Part shown: piece by piece, positions 50,955-60,997 of the stretch
Numbering within the stretch: the first letter of the stretch is position 1
How the letters are laid out: each line of letters opens with the position of its first letter
NCBI RefSeq assembly: GCF_030718205.1
Contig: NZ_JAUZQF010000008.1
Location: forward strand, 1-64,000
Direction: 5' to 3'
Source of the DNA: Nonomuraea turcica
Lineage (GTDB): Bacteria; Actinomycetota; Actinomycetes; Streptosporangiales; Streptosporangiaceae
Length of the DNA stretch: 64,000 bases
Made by a program: the position numbers and the translations under genes
Notes under the pieces: generated by a model
The model's database searches: none
What the model saw: only the letters and a program-made list of their open reading frames with translations
What the model was told of the DNA's origin: nothing

Positions 50955-53693
50955 CTAGAGTTGACGAATTTGGATGGTCGCGATTTCCCACGCCTTCAGG
51001 GGAAGCCGCACCTCACCGCCTTCGACGTGCACTGATTCCCCCGGACGCCCTCGCAAATCAGCATGCCGGGCCTGCAGAAGGTTGCCGGAAATCACGGCTT
51101 CCGTGTCGTTGGGCGTCAGAGCGACCACGCGGAGTTCCCGCCACTCATCACGCATCCTCAGCGAGGTCATCACCACGCCGTCCCCCGTCACCGACAGCCC
51201 GGCCGCAGGCTCCGGCAGCGGAAGGGCGCGATCGCCGCCCCCCGGCACCACCACCAGGTCATGGCGGAAGGCCTCCGCGTGCGGCACTACCTCGCCCCAG
51301 GACTCCTGGTACGGCATCAGCGCCAGGCTCACCGACCGGACGCCCCGCGACTGCGCCGCCGGGGTCGGCAGCTGAGGACCGGCCGGTTCGGGGCGGAAGG
51401 CGTTGCGGTTGCGGGACAGGTAGCCGACCGAGCGCAACAAGGTCAGCGCCAGCTCCCCGTCCACCAGCTCGTACTCGGTCACGTGCTCCAGCAGCGCCGC
51501 CACCCCGCCGGCCGCCACCCACGACGAGGCGGGGAAGGTGGGCAGGGGCGTCTCGCCGCAGCCGCCCTCGGCGGTCAGGCCGCGGGTGACGACAGCGAAC
51601 TGGCCCTCGGCGTGCGACTCGGTGGCCGCGGCGGGCAGCGGGATGTGCAGGCGGACCCGGTGGTCGGCGCAGCGGTTGTCGAGGGTGACGTGCAGGCGGA
51701 CGAACGGCTCGCCGGCCCGGAGCTCGACCCGGGTCGTGACGAGAATCTCCTCGGTACGGGTCGTCCGCGAGCCGGCCGGGGCCTCGGGCGCGCCGTCGAG
51801 GGCGTCGCCGGCGGCCGGCCACGCGTACGTGCGCCGCACGTCCACCGCCGCCACCAGCGGCCCCGACCAAACCAGCTCCACCTCGACTGACAACGGCTCG
51901 GACACGATCAGGTCGGCCAGCGGAGGCGCGTGGTTGTAGGTGTCGCCGACGTCGCCGCCGTCCACGATGCGGCCCGCGCCGGTCACGGTCGTGCCGTCCT
52001 GGCCGACCAGCGTCAGCGTGCCGTCACGGTTGATCGTGACCCGCAGCAGCCCGTTGTCCAGCACCTCCTCGTCCCCGCGCACCGGCAGGGTCGCGGAGTC
52101 CGAGCCCATCCAGCAGGACCGGTGGTGCTCGACGTTGGGCAGCCCGCCGGACGGCACCGGCGGGGTGAACACCTGCTCGTGCGGCCGGGTCCGGAGGCTG
52201 GTGTGGCCCAGCGGCGGCGCCTCCACCATGGCCGCGACCGTACGCCTGGGCTCGGCGACGATGCGCACGCGGGTCACGCCCTCGAGCGCGTCGCGCAGGT
52301 CGGCCACGTCGATGACGACCGAGCTCTCGCGCGCCACCGTGAACGTCAGGGTGCCGCCCTTGACCGCCCAGCCGGTGATGTGCTGCCCGTACAGCTCGGT
52401 CCCGTGGATGAACGTCAGCGCCGTGGCGGGGTCCATTTCCGCGTCGAGCAGCAGCGTGGGCGCGTAGTCGAGCGGCTGCACCGGCACCGGCGCGCCCGAG
52501 GGGTCCACGAGCGGGTCGGTGCCTGCCACGTCCACGATCACGATGCCGCTGCGTACGCCGGGCGTGGGGTTGACGACGAGCACGCCGTCAGACGGCACGG
52601 CGGCCGCCAGCCGGGCGGTCACCATGTCGCGGACGGCCTGCCCGAGGTGCTCGGCCTCGGCGATGCGGGCGGCCACCTGCTGGGCGGTCTCGTCCACGCC
52701 GCACCCGGTCACCGAGTCGTGCCCGCTGGCGTCCACCAGCCGCCACCACGCCATGTCGAGGAAGCGTCCCGGCCATTCGCCGCCCCAGAGCGCGGCCAGC
52801 GGCTCGGCGTACCGCTCCACCATGCGCTCGGCGCGGCCCATGGCCTGCTTGAGGTGGGGGCGGATGGAGATGACGCCGGGGAGGATGTTGGCTCGGGCGT
52901 GGGAGCGCAGCTCCCCGTGCACGCGCGGCAGCCCGTCTACTTCACTTGGATATTTCCCGATATAGCCGGACAGGGTGTCCATGCGGGCGCCGATCGCCTT
53001 CACCATCTCCGGCAGGCCGCGCACGGGCGCGGAGTGGTCGGTGCCGTACATGGCCAGCAGCGCGCCCTCGGGCCCGTGCCACTCCCGCATCGTCGTGACG
53101 AACTCGGCCGCCCGCCCGGTCAGCCCCTCGGCGTCGGAGAAGAGGTGGGCGCCGTTCCCGTACCCGCCCACCGGCAGGTATTGGGTCCGCAGCGCCGTGC
53201 CGTCCGGGGCGACCCAGGCGAAGGAGTCGGTGGTGACGGAGGACGGCACGCCGCGGTAAACGCAGGCGTGCAACAGCCCGGCCTTGCGCAGGATCTGCGG
53301 CATCTGCGCCGTGTGCCCGAACATGTCGGGCAGGTAGCCGACCGGCATGGCCCCGCCGAGCTTGTCGGCCCGGTCCATGCCGAGCTCGAGGTTGCGGACG
53401 ATGTTCTCGCCCGAGCACAGGAACTCGTCCAGCAGGATCTGCCACGGCCCGATCGCCAGCCGCCCCGACTCGACCAGCGCGGCGATGCGGTCGCGGTTCT
53501 CCGGCCGCACCTCCAGGTAGTCGTCCACGCAGGCCAGCTGCCCGTCGAGGGTGAAGTGGTAGCCGGGCTCGCGCTCCATCGTGTCGAGCACCTCATCCAG
53601 CAGCGCCACCAGGCGCAGCCGGAACCGCTGGAACGGCTCGTACCACTCCCGGTCCCAGTGCGTGTGCGGTACGACGACGATCTCCATGCTCAC
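50955..53693 (-). CDS. GH38 alpha-mannosidase
   Basis: 912 residues. GTG 53693 overlaps the Gfo/Idh gene stop; ATG 53687 follows two codons later. Catalytic metal and substrate motifs: HTHWDREWYEPFQRFR at the N-terminus, LPDMFGHTAQM (nucleophile Asp), LLAMYGTDHSAPV, and DASGHDSVTGCGVDETAQQV (metal His). The C-terminal half is the beta-sandwich typical of GH38. The enzyme removes alpha-mannose from oligomannosides. No signal peptide is visible, so the substrate is hydrolysed after uptake. It is the last gene of an eight-gene operon. Confidence 0.9.
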   Translation of the reverse strand: MSMEIVVVPHTHWDREWYEPFQRFRLRLVALLDEVLDTMEREPGYHFTLDGQLACVDDYLEVRPENRDRIAALVESGRLAIGPWQILLDEFLCSGENIVRNLELGMDRADKLGGAMPVGYLPDMFGHTAQMPQILRKAGLLHACVYRGVPSSVTTDSFAWVAPDGTALRTQYLPVGGYGNGAHLFSDAEGLTGRAAEFVTTMREWHGPEGALLAMYGTDHSAPVRGLPEMVKAIGARMDTLSGYIGKYPSEVDGLPRVHGELRSHARANILPGVISIRPHLKQAMGRAERMVERYAEPLAALWGGEWPGRFLDMAWWRLVDASGHDSVTGCGVDETAQQVAARIAEAEHLGQAVRDMVTARLAAAVPSDGVLVVNPTPGVRSGIVIVDVAGTDPLVDPSGAPVPVQPLDYAPTLLLDAEMDPATALTFIHGTELYGQHITGWAVKGGTLTFTVARESSVVIDVADLRDALEGVTRVRIVAEPRRTVAAMVEAPPLGHTSLRTRPHEQVFTPPVPSGGLPNVEHHRSCWMGSDSATLPVRGDEEVLDNGLLRVTINRDGTLTLVGQDGTTVTGAGRIVDGGDVGDTYNHAPPLADLIVSEPLSVEVELVWSGPLVAAVDVRRTYAWPAAGDALDGAPEAPAGSRTTRTEEILVTTRVELRAGEPFVRLHVTLDNRCADHRVRLHIPLPAAATESHAEGQFAVVTRGLTAEGGCGETPLPTFPASSWVAAGGVAALLEHVTEYELVDGELALTLLRSVGYLSRNRNAFRPEPAGPQLPTPAAQSRGVRSVSLALMPYQESWGEVVPHAEAFRHDLVVVPGGGDRALPLPEPAAGLSVTGDGVVMTSLRMRDEWRELRVVALTPNDTEAVISGNLLQARHADLRGRPGESVHVEGGEVRLPLKAWEIATIQIRQL

Positions 53694-54763
53694 GCGGCCT
53701 CCCCTCCCAGGGGCAGATCATGTTGTACGGCGTAGCGGGCGGCGATCCGCTGGGCCGTCACGATGTCCTCCAGAGCGCCGCCCACGTCGGTGAGCGGCGG
53801 CTTGCCATCGTTCACGAAAGCATGGAAGGCGGCCAGTTGTACTTCGAACGCCTCGGTCACGTCCCGCCATTCGGTCCGGCTCTCCCCGCCGGACACGACG
53901 GTGAGCGTCGTCGGCGCGTTCATCAGGTAGGGCGAGGGGAAGACCAGCTCCAGCGTGCCCTTGTCGTGGTGGATGGTCACGCTCTCGCGGTAGGCGGGGT
54001 AGTCCTCCAGGTAGTGCCAGCGGATGGAGAACCTGCCCTGGGCGGGCAGCGGGCCCGAGATCTCGATGGAGCCGGGCGGGGGACCCCAGGTCTCGACGTA
54101 CGAAATTTCGGTTGGGGACCCGGTAAAGCGCCGCAGGAGCGACAAGTCGTGACATATCGAGCCGAGTGCTACCCCGTACAAACTCTGCACCTGCGACGAG
54201 TCCCCTACCGCCCGCGACACGAGCGCACTCTCGGCGGCCCGCAGCGAGGCCAGCAGCCCGGCGTCCACGTCCCGCGCCTGCGCCAGGTTCGCGAACGCCA
54301 GTTGCGACTCCCCGCTCGGATGCAGCACCGTCACCTCGACCGCCCTGATGACACCGGGTCCGCCCAGCTCGGCCAGCAGTTCCTCGGCCCGGCGCACGGC
54401 GGGATCGTACTGCTTCATGTAGCCGACCATCAGCCGTCCCTCGGGCAGCGCCGCCACCTCGGCTTGGGTCAGCGCCAGCGGCTTCTCGCACAGCACGGCG
54501 TGGCCGGCGGCCAGCGCCCGGCGCACGGCCTCGCCGTGGGAGCCGGAGGCCAGCACGAGCACGGCGTCGAAGCCGCCGGCGGCGAGCATGTCCTCCAGCG
54601 CCGTGTACCGCCGGGCGGCGCCGAGCCGGTCTCCGACGGCGCCCGCGAGCGTAGGCGACAGGTCGCACACGGCCGTCACCTCGAACAGGTCGCGGCGCCT
54701 GGACAGCAGCGGCACGTACACCGCCTGCGTCACCGCGCCGCACCCGAACAGTGCGATTCTCAC
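53690..54763 (-). CDS. Gfo/Idh/MocA-family oxidoreductase
   Basis: 357 residues from GTG 54763, overlapping the isomerase stop. The NAD(P) Rossmann fold starts RIALFGCGAVTQAVYVPLL; the family motif CEKPLAL lies near residue 95, and AGHAVLCEKPLALTQAEVAALPEG is the full box. The C-terminal domain has the substrate-binding LDLSLLRRFTG-like SICHDLSLLRRFTGSPTEI. Family members oxidise sugars or cyclitols (e.g. inositol). In this operon it is a candidate for oxidising a released cyclitol or sugar. Confidence 0.88.
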   Translation of the reverse strand: MRIALFGCGAVTQAVYVPLLSRRRDLFEVTAVCDLSPTLAGAVGDRLGAARRYTALEDMLAAGGFDAVLVLASGSHGEAVRRALAAGHAVLCEKPLALTQAEVAALPEGRLMVGYMKQYDPAVRRAEELLAELGGPGVIRAVEVTVLHPSGESQLAFANLAQARDVDAGLLASLRAAESALVSRAVGDSSQVQSLYGVALGSICHDLSLLRRFTGSPTEISYVETWGPPPGSIEISGPLPAQGRFSIRWHYLEDYPAYRESVTIHHDKGTLELVFPSPYLMNAPTTLTVVSGGESRTEWRDVTEAFEVQLAAFHAFVNDGKPPLTDVGGALEDIVTAQRIAARYAVQHDLPLGGEAA

Positions 54764-55650
54764 AATCCCAGCTCCTCCAGCTTCCTGCGGTTGGCGGCCT
54801 GGTCGGCGATGTTCTGGGCGACGGTGCGGCGGCCGGGCAGCGTGTCCTGCTCGATGACGATCCACCCCGCATACCCGATCTCGCCGAGGGTCCGCGCCAC
54901 GGCAGGCAGATCCAGCTCGCCCTCGCCGAGCGGGGCGAATCCGCCACGGCCCATGAGCTCGCGCAGGTCGGCCCCATCGGCCAGGGCCTGGGCGAGGATC
55001 TTGGTGTCGCCGTCCTTGATGTGCACGTGCTCCACCCGGCCGGCCCACGCGCGCAGCGCCGCCACCGGGTCTCCCCCGGCCAGCAGCAGGTGCCCGGTGT
55101 CGAGGCAGAGCCGTACGTCGGTCAGCTCGAGCAGCCGCTCCACGTCCTCGGACGTCTCCACGTACGTGCCCAGGTGGTGATGGAAGGCCGGCTCGAAGCC
55201 GCGGTCGCGGCAGCGGTCCACGGCCTCCTGCACGCGGGCGGCGTAGGCGGGCCACTCGGACGCCGGCAACCCTGGAACGCTCCCGCCGGGGCGGGCGAAC
55301 CGCTCCGGCGAGCCCGAGCAGGCCAGCGTGGGCCGCGGCCCCATCCCCTCGGGCGCCGGCGGCGCTGCGGCGAAGACGTCCAGCGCGGCCTCCAGCGCGG
55401 GCAGCCCCCGCGCGTACGCCTCCGCGTCGCCGTACCGCAGGTCCACCCAGCCGCCCGCGAGCAGCAACCCGCTCCCTGCCAGCCGGTCGGCCAGCTCGGA
55501 GCCGGTGCCCAGGTAACCGATCGGCCCGGAGTCGATGCCCTCGTACCCGGCTTCGGAGAGCGCGCGCACCATCGCGTCGGGACTGAGCGGCGGCGGCGCG
55601 TCGGTCAGCTCGAACACACCGAAGCTCACGGGCGCATTGGCGACATTCAC
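54760..55650 (-). CDS. sugar-phosphate isomerase/epimerase-like (IolE/xylose-isomerase-like) TIM barrel
   Basis: 296 residues from GTG 55650, overlapping the PHP gene stop; GTG 55656 is also possible. The AP-endonuclease-2 fold is seen in NAPVSFGVFELTD, GYEGIDSGPIGYLG, HHHLGTYVETSEDVERLLELTDVRLCLDTGHLLLAGGDP and HVHIKDGDTKIL. The H-x3-G, DTGH and HxK(D/N) pattern matches metal-binding sugar isomerases and IolE, the myo-inosose dehydratase. It could dehydrate or isomerise the product of the adjacent oxidoreductase. Confidence 0.82.
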   Translation of the reverse strand: MNVANAPVSFGVFELTDAPPPLSPDAMVRALSEAGYEGIDSGPIGYLGTGSELADRLAGSGLLLAGGWVDLRYGDAEAYARGLPALEAALDVFAAAPPAPEGMGPRPTLACSGSPERFARPGGSVPGLPASEWPAYAARVQEAVDRCRDRGFEPAFHHHLGTYVETSEDVERLLELTDVRLCLDTGHLLLAGGDPVAALRAWAGRVEHVHIKDGDTKILAQALADGADLRELMGRGGFAPLGEGELDLPAVARTLGEIGYAGWIVIEQDTLPGRRTVAQNIADQAANRRKLEELGL

Positions 55651-56825
55651 TCGCACAGGGCCATCACCTCGTTCTCGTGGGTTTCCAGGCGGTGCCGCCC
55701 TACACCTGCGGGGATCAGCGCGCGATCGTCGCGGATCAGCTGTCTGCCGCCGTCCGGGCGCACCAGGACCAGGCCGCCCGCGTCCAGGGCCAGCAGCTCG
55801 TCGCCCAGTCTGAGCAGCAGCGGCGCGTCCGGCCCCGCCGAGACGGCGGTGCGGCCGGCCCGCACGCCGTCCAGCACCGTGCTCGTGTCCTCGGCCAGCA
55901 CCCAGGTCGTGGGCGCGCCGGGCAGGCCGTCGGAGCCGTGGCTGTGGAAATCGCTGCCGCCGATCGCGATCACGTCGTCCCGCCAGGCGTCCGCCCAGGC
56001 CAGCGGCGCGCCCCAGCGCCGGTCCCACCAGCCGGAGCTCCACACCTCGGCGAGCCGGGGCCGGCGGCTGATCGGCAGCAGCCAGGCGCAGTCGCCGCCG
56101 AGCGGGTGGTTGACGGAGATCAGGCCGCCCGCACGCTCGGCGTGCTCGACCCAGGAGTCGGCGGGCTGCCGGAAGTCCACCCAGCCGACGTCGCCGAACA
56201 CGTTCGCATGGCCGCGGTCGGTGGTGACCTCCTGGCCGGGGATGAGCGTGATCTCGCGGTCGATCTTGGCCAGCCAGGGGTGGTGGCTGACGGTGTTGTG
56301 GTCGGTGACGGCCAGGAAGTCGAGCGCCCGCCCGTGGGCCAGCTCGGCGAGCTCGGCGAGGGTCAGGTTGCCGTCACTATGCACGGTGTGGGCGTGGAAA
56401 TCCCCGGCGAACCACCGCATGCCGTCGATATCGGGAATCTCCCGGCGGGGCGGCCGCTCCCCGTGCGGCGGCTCCTCGACGACCGGCTCCGGAGGGACAG
56501 CGGACTCCGTGGAGATGTCCAGCGTGTAGTCGAGCCCCTGGAGCGGGATGCGATGCAGCCGCAACCACACGCGCCAGGTGCCGGCCTCCACAGCACCGGG
56601 CAGGTAACCGGGAGTCGCCCAGTCGGCGGTGATCGTGTATTCGTCGCGCGCCCCGCCCGACCAGCCGCGGAACCCGTCCGGCGAGCCGCACCCGAGGTCC
56701 AGCACTCCCTGCGACCGGTCGTAGGACAGCCGCACCGTCACGGCGGCGGTCCCCGCGGGCACCTCGAACGGCACCTCCCGCAGCGTGAGCTCCAGCCGGT
56801 CGTCCAGGCTCCAGTGACCCCTCAC
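55647..56825 (-). CDS. PHP-domain metallohydrolase (CehA/McbA-like)
   Basis: 392 residues from GTG 56825, overlapping the ATPase stop. The N-terminal ~150 residues are a beta-rich domain; then DFHAHTVHSDGNLTLAELAE and LAVTDHNTVSHHPWL, GHANVFGDV, HPLGGDC and GGSDFHSHGSDG carry the PHP metal ligands. CehA/McbA-type enzymes are carbaryl or phosphoester hydrolases. Here a phosphodiesterase or esterase acting on an imported glycoside is plausible. Confidence 0.82.
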   Translation of the reverse strand: MRGHWSLDDRLELTLREVPFEVPAGTAAVTVRLSYDRSQGVLDLGCGSPDGFRGWSGGARDEYTITADWATPGYLPGAVEAGTWRVWLRLHRIPLQGLDYTLDISTESAVPPEPVVEEPPHGERPPRREIPDIDGMRWFAGDFHAHTVHSDGNLTLAELAELAHGRALDFLAVTDHNTVSHHPWLAKIDREITLIPGQEVTTDRGHANVFGDVGWVDFRQPADSWVEHAERAGGLISVNHPLGGDCAWLLPISRRPRLAEVWSSGWWDRRWGAPLAWADAWRDDVIAIGGSDFHSHGSDGLPGAPTTWVLAEDTSTVLDGVRAGRTAVSAGPDAPLLLRLGDELLALDAGGLVLVRPDGGRQLIRDDRALIPAGVGRHRLETHENEVMALCE

Positions 56826-57886
56826 ACCAGCTCTCCGTCCCGGTAGACGAGGGCCCGGTCGCGCCGCGGAACGGCGTAGCCGTCCTCGCCGAGCGCCGGC
56901 TCGCTGCCCTCCGGCACGACGGCCTGCACGGTCACGTCGTTGACGTCGAGGGTCACCAGATGGGAGGCGCCGAGGTTCTCCACGATGGCCACCTTCCCGC
57001 CGAGCGCGCCCTCCGCGGGCTCGGCCGAGTAGGACATGTACTCGGGTCGCACGCCGTACACGATCTTCTCCCCGTCGCTCAGCCGCCCCTCGGCCGAGGC
57101 CGGGACGGCCACCTTGCACCCTGCCACGTCCAGCCTGTCACCTCGTACGGCGCCGTCCAGCAGGTTCATGGGCGTGGAGCCGATGAATCCGGCCACGAAC
57201 GTGTTGGCGGGCCGCTGGAACACCTCGGCCGGCGTGCCGATCTGCCGGATGTGCCCCGATTCCATCACCGCCATCCGGTCGGCCATGGCCAGCGCCTCGG
57301 CCTGGTCATGGGTGACGAAGACGGTGGTGACGCCGAGCTCCCGCTGGAGCTTCTTGAGGAACGTCCGCGCCTCCAGCCGCAACCGGGCGTCCAGGTTGGA
57401 CAGCGGCTCGTCGAACAGGAACGCCTGCGCCTGCGTGGCCATCACCCGCGCCAGCGCGACCCGCTGCTGCTGCCCGCCGGACAGCCGGCCGGGACGCCGG
57501 TCCATGAGGTGCTCGAGCCCGAGCCGCGCCGCGACCTCGACCGCCTTGTCGCGGCGCGCCGCCTTGGCGACCTTCTTGATGCGCAGCGGGTAGGCAATGT
57601 TGTCCGTGACGTCCATGTGCGGGAACAACGCGTAGTCCTGGAAGACCATCGCGACGTCCCGGCCGCCCGGCTGCACCCCGGTCACGTCGCGCTCGCCGAT
57701 GACCACGGCGCCGCCGGTGGCGGCCTCCAGCCCGGCGATGGTCCGCAGCAACGTGGTCTTGCCGCAGCCCGAGGGGCCGAGCAGCGCGAAGAACTCGCCG
57801 TCGGGGATGACCAGGTCGAGCGCGTCGAGGGCTTTCACCCCGCCGGGATAGATCTTGGTCAGCCCGCGTAGTTCGATGGCGGCCAT
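56822..57886 (-). CDS. CUT1-type sugar ABC transporter ATPase (UgpC/MsmK-like)
   Basis: 354 residues. Walker A GPSGCGKTT, signature LSGGQQQRVALARV, Walker B FLFDEPLSNLD and H-loop VFVTHDQAEAL. A C-terminal regulatory (TOBE) domain follows from GSTPMNLLDGAV, as in MsmK/UgpC. ATG/GTG start at 57886 abuts the permease gene. It energises the two permeases. Confidence 0.93.
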   Translation of the reverse strand: MAAIELRGLTKIYPGGVKALDALDLVIPDGEFFALLGPSGCGKTTLLRTIAGLEAATGGAVVIGERDVTGVQPGGRDVAMVFQDYALFPHMDVTDNIAYPLRIKKVAKAARRDKAVEVAARLGLEHLMDRRPGRLSGGQQQRVALARVMATQAQAFLFDEPLSNLDARLRLEARTFLKKLQRELGVTTVFVTHDQAEALAMADRMAVMESGHIRQIGTPAEVFQRPANTFVAGFIGSTPMNLLDGAVRGDRLDVAGCKVAVPASAEGRLSDGEKIVYGVRPEYMSYSAEPAEGALGGKVAIVENLGASHLVTLDVNDVTVQAVVPEGSEPALGEDGYAVPRRDRALVYRDGELV

Positions 57887-58708
57887 TTAACGCTTGATCC
57901 CTCCGTGGAAGCGGAAGCCGTATTTCTTGCTGACGAACAGGTACATGATCACCACGGGGACCGAGTACAGCAGCCCGAACGTGGACAACATCCGCAGGTT
58001 GGCCTGGCCGCCCTCGGTGTACAGCGTGTACGTGATCACGGCCGCCGGCTGCTTCTCGACATCGCTCAGCAGCAGGTACGGCATCAGGAAATTTCCCCAC
58101 ACGTTGGCCACGGCCCAGACCCCGATGGTCGCCAGCCCCGGCCGTACCAAGGGCACCACCACGTGCCGCACGATCTGCAGCGGCGACGCCCCGAACACCC
58201 GCGCCGACTCCTCATAGGACTTCGGCGTCGAGTCCATGAAGTCCTTCAACATGAAGATCGCCGCCGGCAGCAGCCCGCCCGTCAGGATGAGGATCAGCCC
58301 GAAGTGCGAGTCGATGAGGTTGAGCTCCACCGCCAGCTGGAACAGCGGCACCATGGCCGCCGTCCCGGTGATGATCGACGACAGCAGCAACAACGCGTAC
58401 AGCAGCGCGTCGCGCCCCGGCAGCCGTACCCGGCTCAACGCGTACGCCGCCAGCGCCGCCATCGCCACCACCAGCACCGCCGTGCCGGCCGACAACACCA
58501 GCGAGTTGTACAGCGACGGCAACGCGTACGGATGCTCCACGACCGCCTGGAAGTTCTCCCAGGTGAAGTCGGGCACAGCCACCTCATACGTCGGGTCGGA
58601 GGTGAACGGGGCACTCGCCAGCCAGAGCAGCGGGATCGTGAAGAACGCCAGCAGCACCGCGATCAGCGTGTAGAAGCCGATCCGGCCGACCACGAACCGC
58701 GCCGTCAT
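57887..58708 (-). CDS. CUT1 ABC transporter permease (MalG-like)
   Basis: 273 residues, six helices. The EAA loop is EESARVFGASPLQIVRHVVVPLVRPGL, and the N-terminal part LLAFFTIPLLWLASAPFTSD is the MalG-type entry. It starts at 58708, overlapping the other permease gene by four bases. Forms the sugar channel with the MalF-like subunit. Confidence 0.92.
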   Translation of the reverse strand: MTARFVVGRIGFYTLIAVLLAFFTIPLLWLASAPFTSDPTYEVAVPDFTWENFQAVVEHPYALPSLYNSLVLSAGTAVLVVAMAALAAYALSRVRLPGRDALLYALLLLSSIITGTAAMVPLFQLAVELNLIDSHFGLILILTGGLLPAAIFMLKDFMDSTPKSYEESARVFGASPLQIVRHVVVPLVRPGLATIGVWAVANVWGNFLMPYLLLSDVEKQPAAVITYTLYTEGGQANLRMLSTFGLLYSVPVVIMYLFVSKKYGFRFHGGIKR

Positions 58709-59640
58709 TTCCTGCTCCGCAGCAACCGCAGGTAGAACACCGCCACCACCAGATTGATCAGCAGGATGACCGTGGAGACCGCCGCCCCGTAACCCAGCTC
58801 GCCGCTCTGCAGCGCGACCTTGTACACGTGCGCCGCCAGGATCTCCGACCTCCCGTCCGGCCCGCCCGCCGTGATCAGGAAGGGGGTGAAGTCATTGAAC
58901 GTCCACAGGCTGATCAGCAGCAGGTTCGTCAGGATGTGGCCTCTGATGTGCGGGAACACCACGTCCCTGAGCTGCTGCCAGCCGGAGGCACCGGCCAGGC
59001 GGGCGCTCTCCAGGTGCGAGGGCGGCACGTTGCCGAGCGCGGCGCCGTACAACATCATCGAGAACGCGGTGCCACGCCACGTGTTGAAGACGATGATCGA
59101 CAACATCGGGTGATCGAGCAGCCAGGCGGACCCGGGCAGGCCGAGCAGCGCGTTGAGCGTGCCACCGTCGCGGTCGAGCAGCGCCACCCACAGGAACGAC
59201 ACCACCGCGCTGGGCAGGATCCAGGCCAGGATGACCAGGCCCTCGACCAGCCGCTTGAGCGGCCCCTGCCGGTCGCGCAGCAACCAGGCGATGGTGAAGC
59301 CCAGCCCGACCTGACCGATGACCGCCGAGCCCAGCACGAACTGCACGGTCAGCCAGGTCGAGTTCCAGAACGCCGGGTTGGACACCGCGTCGATGAAGTT
59401 GGCCGGCCCCACGAACTGCGGCTCGGCCGCGGCGATCCCGGTCAGCCGGTAGTTGGTCAGCCCCAGGTAGAGCACCCAGAGCGCGGGGAAGACGAGGAAG
59501 GCCGCGACGAGCAGCAGCGCGGGGGCCACGAAGATCCCGGCCCTGAGCCGGCCCAGGCCCGCCGCGTCCGAGCTGTAGGAGCGGCGGGCGGGGGCTTCCT
59601 CGTCAACGAGGTCAGGGGGCGATGATGTTGCCTGCGCCAC
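58705..59640 (-). CDS. CUT1 ABC transporter permease (MalF-like)
   Basis: 311 residues. A polar N-terminal tail precedes six helices; the EAA loop is LESARLAGASGWQQLRDVVFPHIRGH and the substrate-channel helix region is PFLITAGGPDG. The GTG at 59640 overlaps the 3' end of the binding-protein gene by 29 bases; a later start cannot be excluded. With the MalG-like subunit it forms the pore. Confidence 0.9.
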   Translation of the reverse strand: MAQATSSPPDLVDEEAPARRSYSSDAAGLGRLRAGIFVAPALLLVAAFLVFPALWVLYLGLTNYRLTGIAAAEPQFVGPANFIDAVSNPAFWNSTWLTVQFVLGSAVIGQVGLGFTIAWLLRDRQGPLKRLVEGLVILAWILPSAVVSFLWVALLDRDGGTLNALLGLPGSAWLLDHPMLSIIVFNTWRGTAFSMMLYGAALGNVPPSHLESARLAGASGWQQLRDVVFPHIRGHILTNLLLISLWTFNDFTPFLITAGGPDGRSEILAAHVYKVALQSGELGYGAAVSTVILLINLVVAVFYLRLLRSRK

Positions 59641-60997
59641 CGACGATTCCTTCGAGCGTCTTCTGGTACGCGGTCGCCGCCTGGTCGGGCGCGGTGCCGC
59701 CGACGACCGCGGCGGTGGACTCCTGCAGCGCCACCGACACCTGCGGGTAGACCGCGACCGGCGGCCGGAAGGCCGTCAGCGGCAGCACCTTGTCCGAGAT
59801 GAAGGTCAGCAGTGGCTCACCGGCGAGGATCTCCTTGTTGACGTCCGTACGCGGCGTGATGCGCACGTTGCCGTCCTTCGTCTCCTCCTTCAGCGCCTCC
59901 GGCGAGAGCGTGAAGGCCAGCAGCTCGAAGGCCTCCTTCGGATGCTTGGTGTTGGGGTTGACCGTGCGCAGGGCGCCGCCGGACATGCTGACGAAGTCCT
60001 GGCCGCGGATGCCCTTGCCGGGCTCCATGGCCGGGATCAGCGCGTAGCCGACGCTCTGGTCGCGATCGTCCATCGGGGCCACGCCGTCCTTGGGGTTGAT
60101 GACGCCGCGCCAGAAGTAGTCGCCTTCCATCAGGATGCCGATCTTGCCCTCGGCGAACTGTTGGAACGACTTGTCGCGGCCCTTGGCCTCCTGCTGCAGC
60201 TTGGGGTCGCCGAGGCCGCCGCCGTAGATCTTCTGGTAGAAGCCGAGCGCGTCCTTGAGCGGCTGGGAGGCGCCGGTCCACTTGCCGTCCTTCTGCACCT
60301 CGCCGCCCGCGCCGGCGAGCAGCGGCAGCACGCCCTGCATCGAGGTGGCCTCGCCCATCGCCGTCCCGGCGTTGACCTGGATCGGCACCGGCACGCCCGC
60401 GGACTTCAGCTTGGTCCCGGCGTCGAGGATCTCCTGCCAGCTCTTCGGCTGCCAGTCGGCCGAGAGGCCGGCCTTCTGGAAGAGCGTCTTGTTGAAGTAG
60501 AGCACGCGGCCGTCGGTGCCGATCGGCAGCGCGTACTTCTTGCCGTTGTACGTGGCCAGCCCCTGCACGGACTCGGGAATCTGCGCCCAGCCGTCCCAGG
60601 CGTCGGCCTCGGCGCCGACCACGTCCGCCAGCGGCTTGATGTAACCGGCCTCGGCGAACTCACCGGCCCAGATGCCGTCGATGTCGATCACGTCCGCGCC
60701 CTTGCCCGACTTGAGGTCCAGGGAGAGCTTGGTCTTGTACTGCTCGTCGTCGACGCCGCTGGGGACGAACTTGACCTTGACGTCCTTGCCCTTCGCCTTC
60801 TGGGCCGCCTCGAACTTGGGGATCACCCAGTTGGCGATGAAGTCCGCCGCGGCGGCGTTCTTGCCGCCCGCGATGGCGTTCTGGGCGATGGTCAACTCGA
60901 TGGTGCCACCGCCACCGCCACCGCCGGACGACTGGCCGCAGGCGGCTAATCCGATCCCGGCCACGGCGAGGACCGCGGCGACTTTACGCAATGCCAT
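59612..60997 (-). CDS. sugar-binding lipoprotein of the CUT1 importer
   Basis: 461 residues from ATG 60997 with GGAGGG upstream. Signal/lipobox VAGIGLAACG (~21), then a Gly-rich linker, then a type 1 solute-binding fold (IDGIWAGEFAEAGYIKPL, LPIGTDGRVLYFNKTLF, QQFAEGKIGILMEGDYFWRGVI). It starts the operon. The region is divergent from iolD. Sugar specificity cannot be read directly; the downstream mannosidase suggests a manno-oligosaccharide or mannosyl conjugate. Confidence 0.9.
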   Translation of the reverse strand: MALRKVAAVLAVAGIGLAACGQSSGGGGGGGTIELTIAQNAIAGGKNAAAADFIANWVIPKFEAAQKAKGKDVKVKFVPSGVDDEQYKTKLSLDLKSGKGADVIDIDGIWAGEFAEAGYIKPLADVVGAEADAWDGWAQIPESVQGLATYNGKKYALPIGTDGRVLYFNKTLFQKAGLSADWQPKSWQEILDAGTKLKSAGVPVPIQVNAGTAMGEATSMQGVLPLLAGAGGEVQKDGKWTGASQPLKDALGFYQKIYGGGLGDPKLQQEAKGRDKSFQQFAEGKIGILMEGDYFWRGVINPKDGVAPMDDRDQSVGYALIPAMEPGKGIRGQDFVSMSGGALRTVNPNTKHPKEAFELLAFTLSPEALKEETKDGNVRITPRTDVNKEILAGEPLLTFISDKVLPLTAFRPPVAVYPQVSVALQESTAAVVGGTAPDQAATAYQKTLEGIVGGAGNIIAP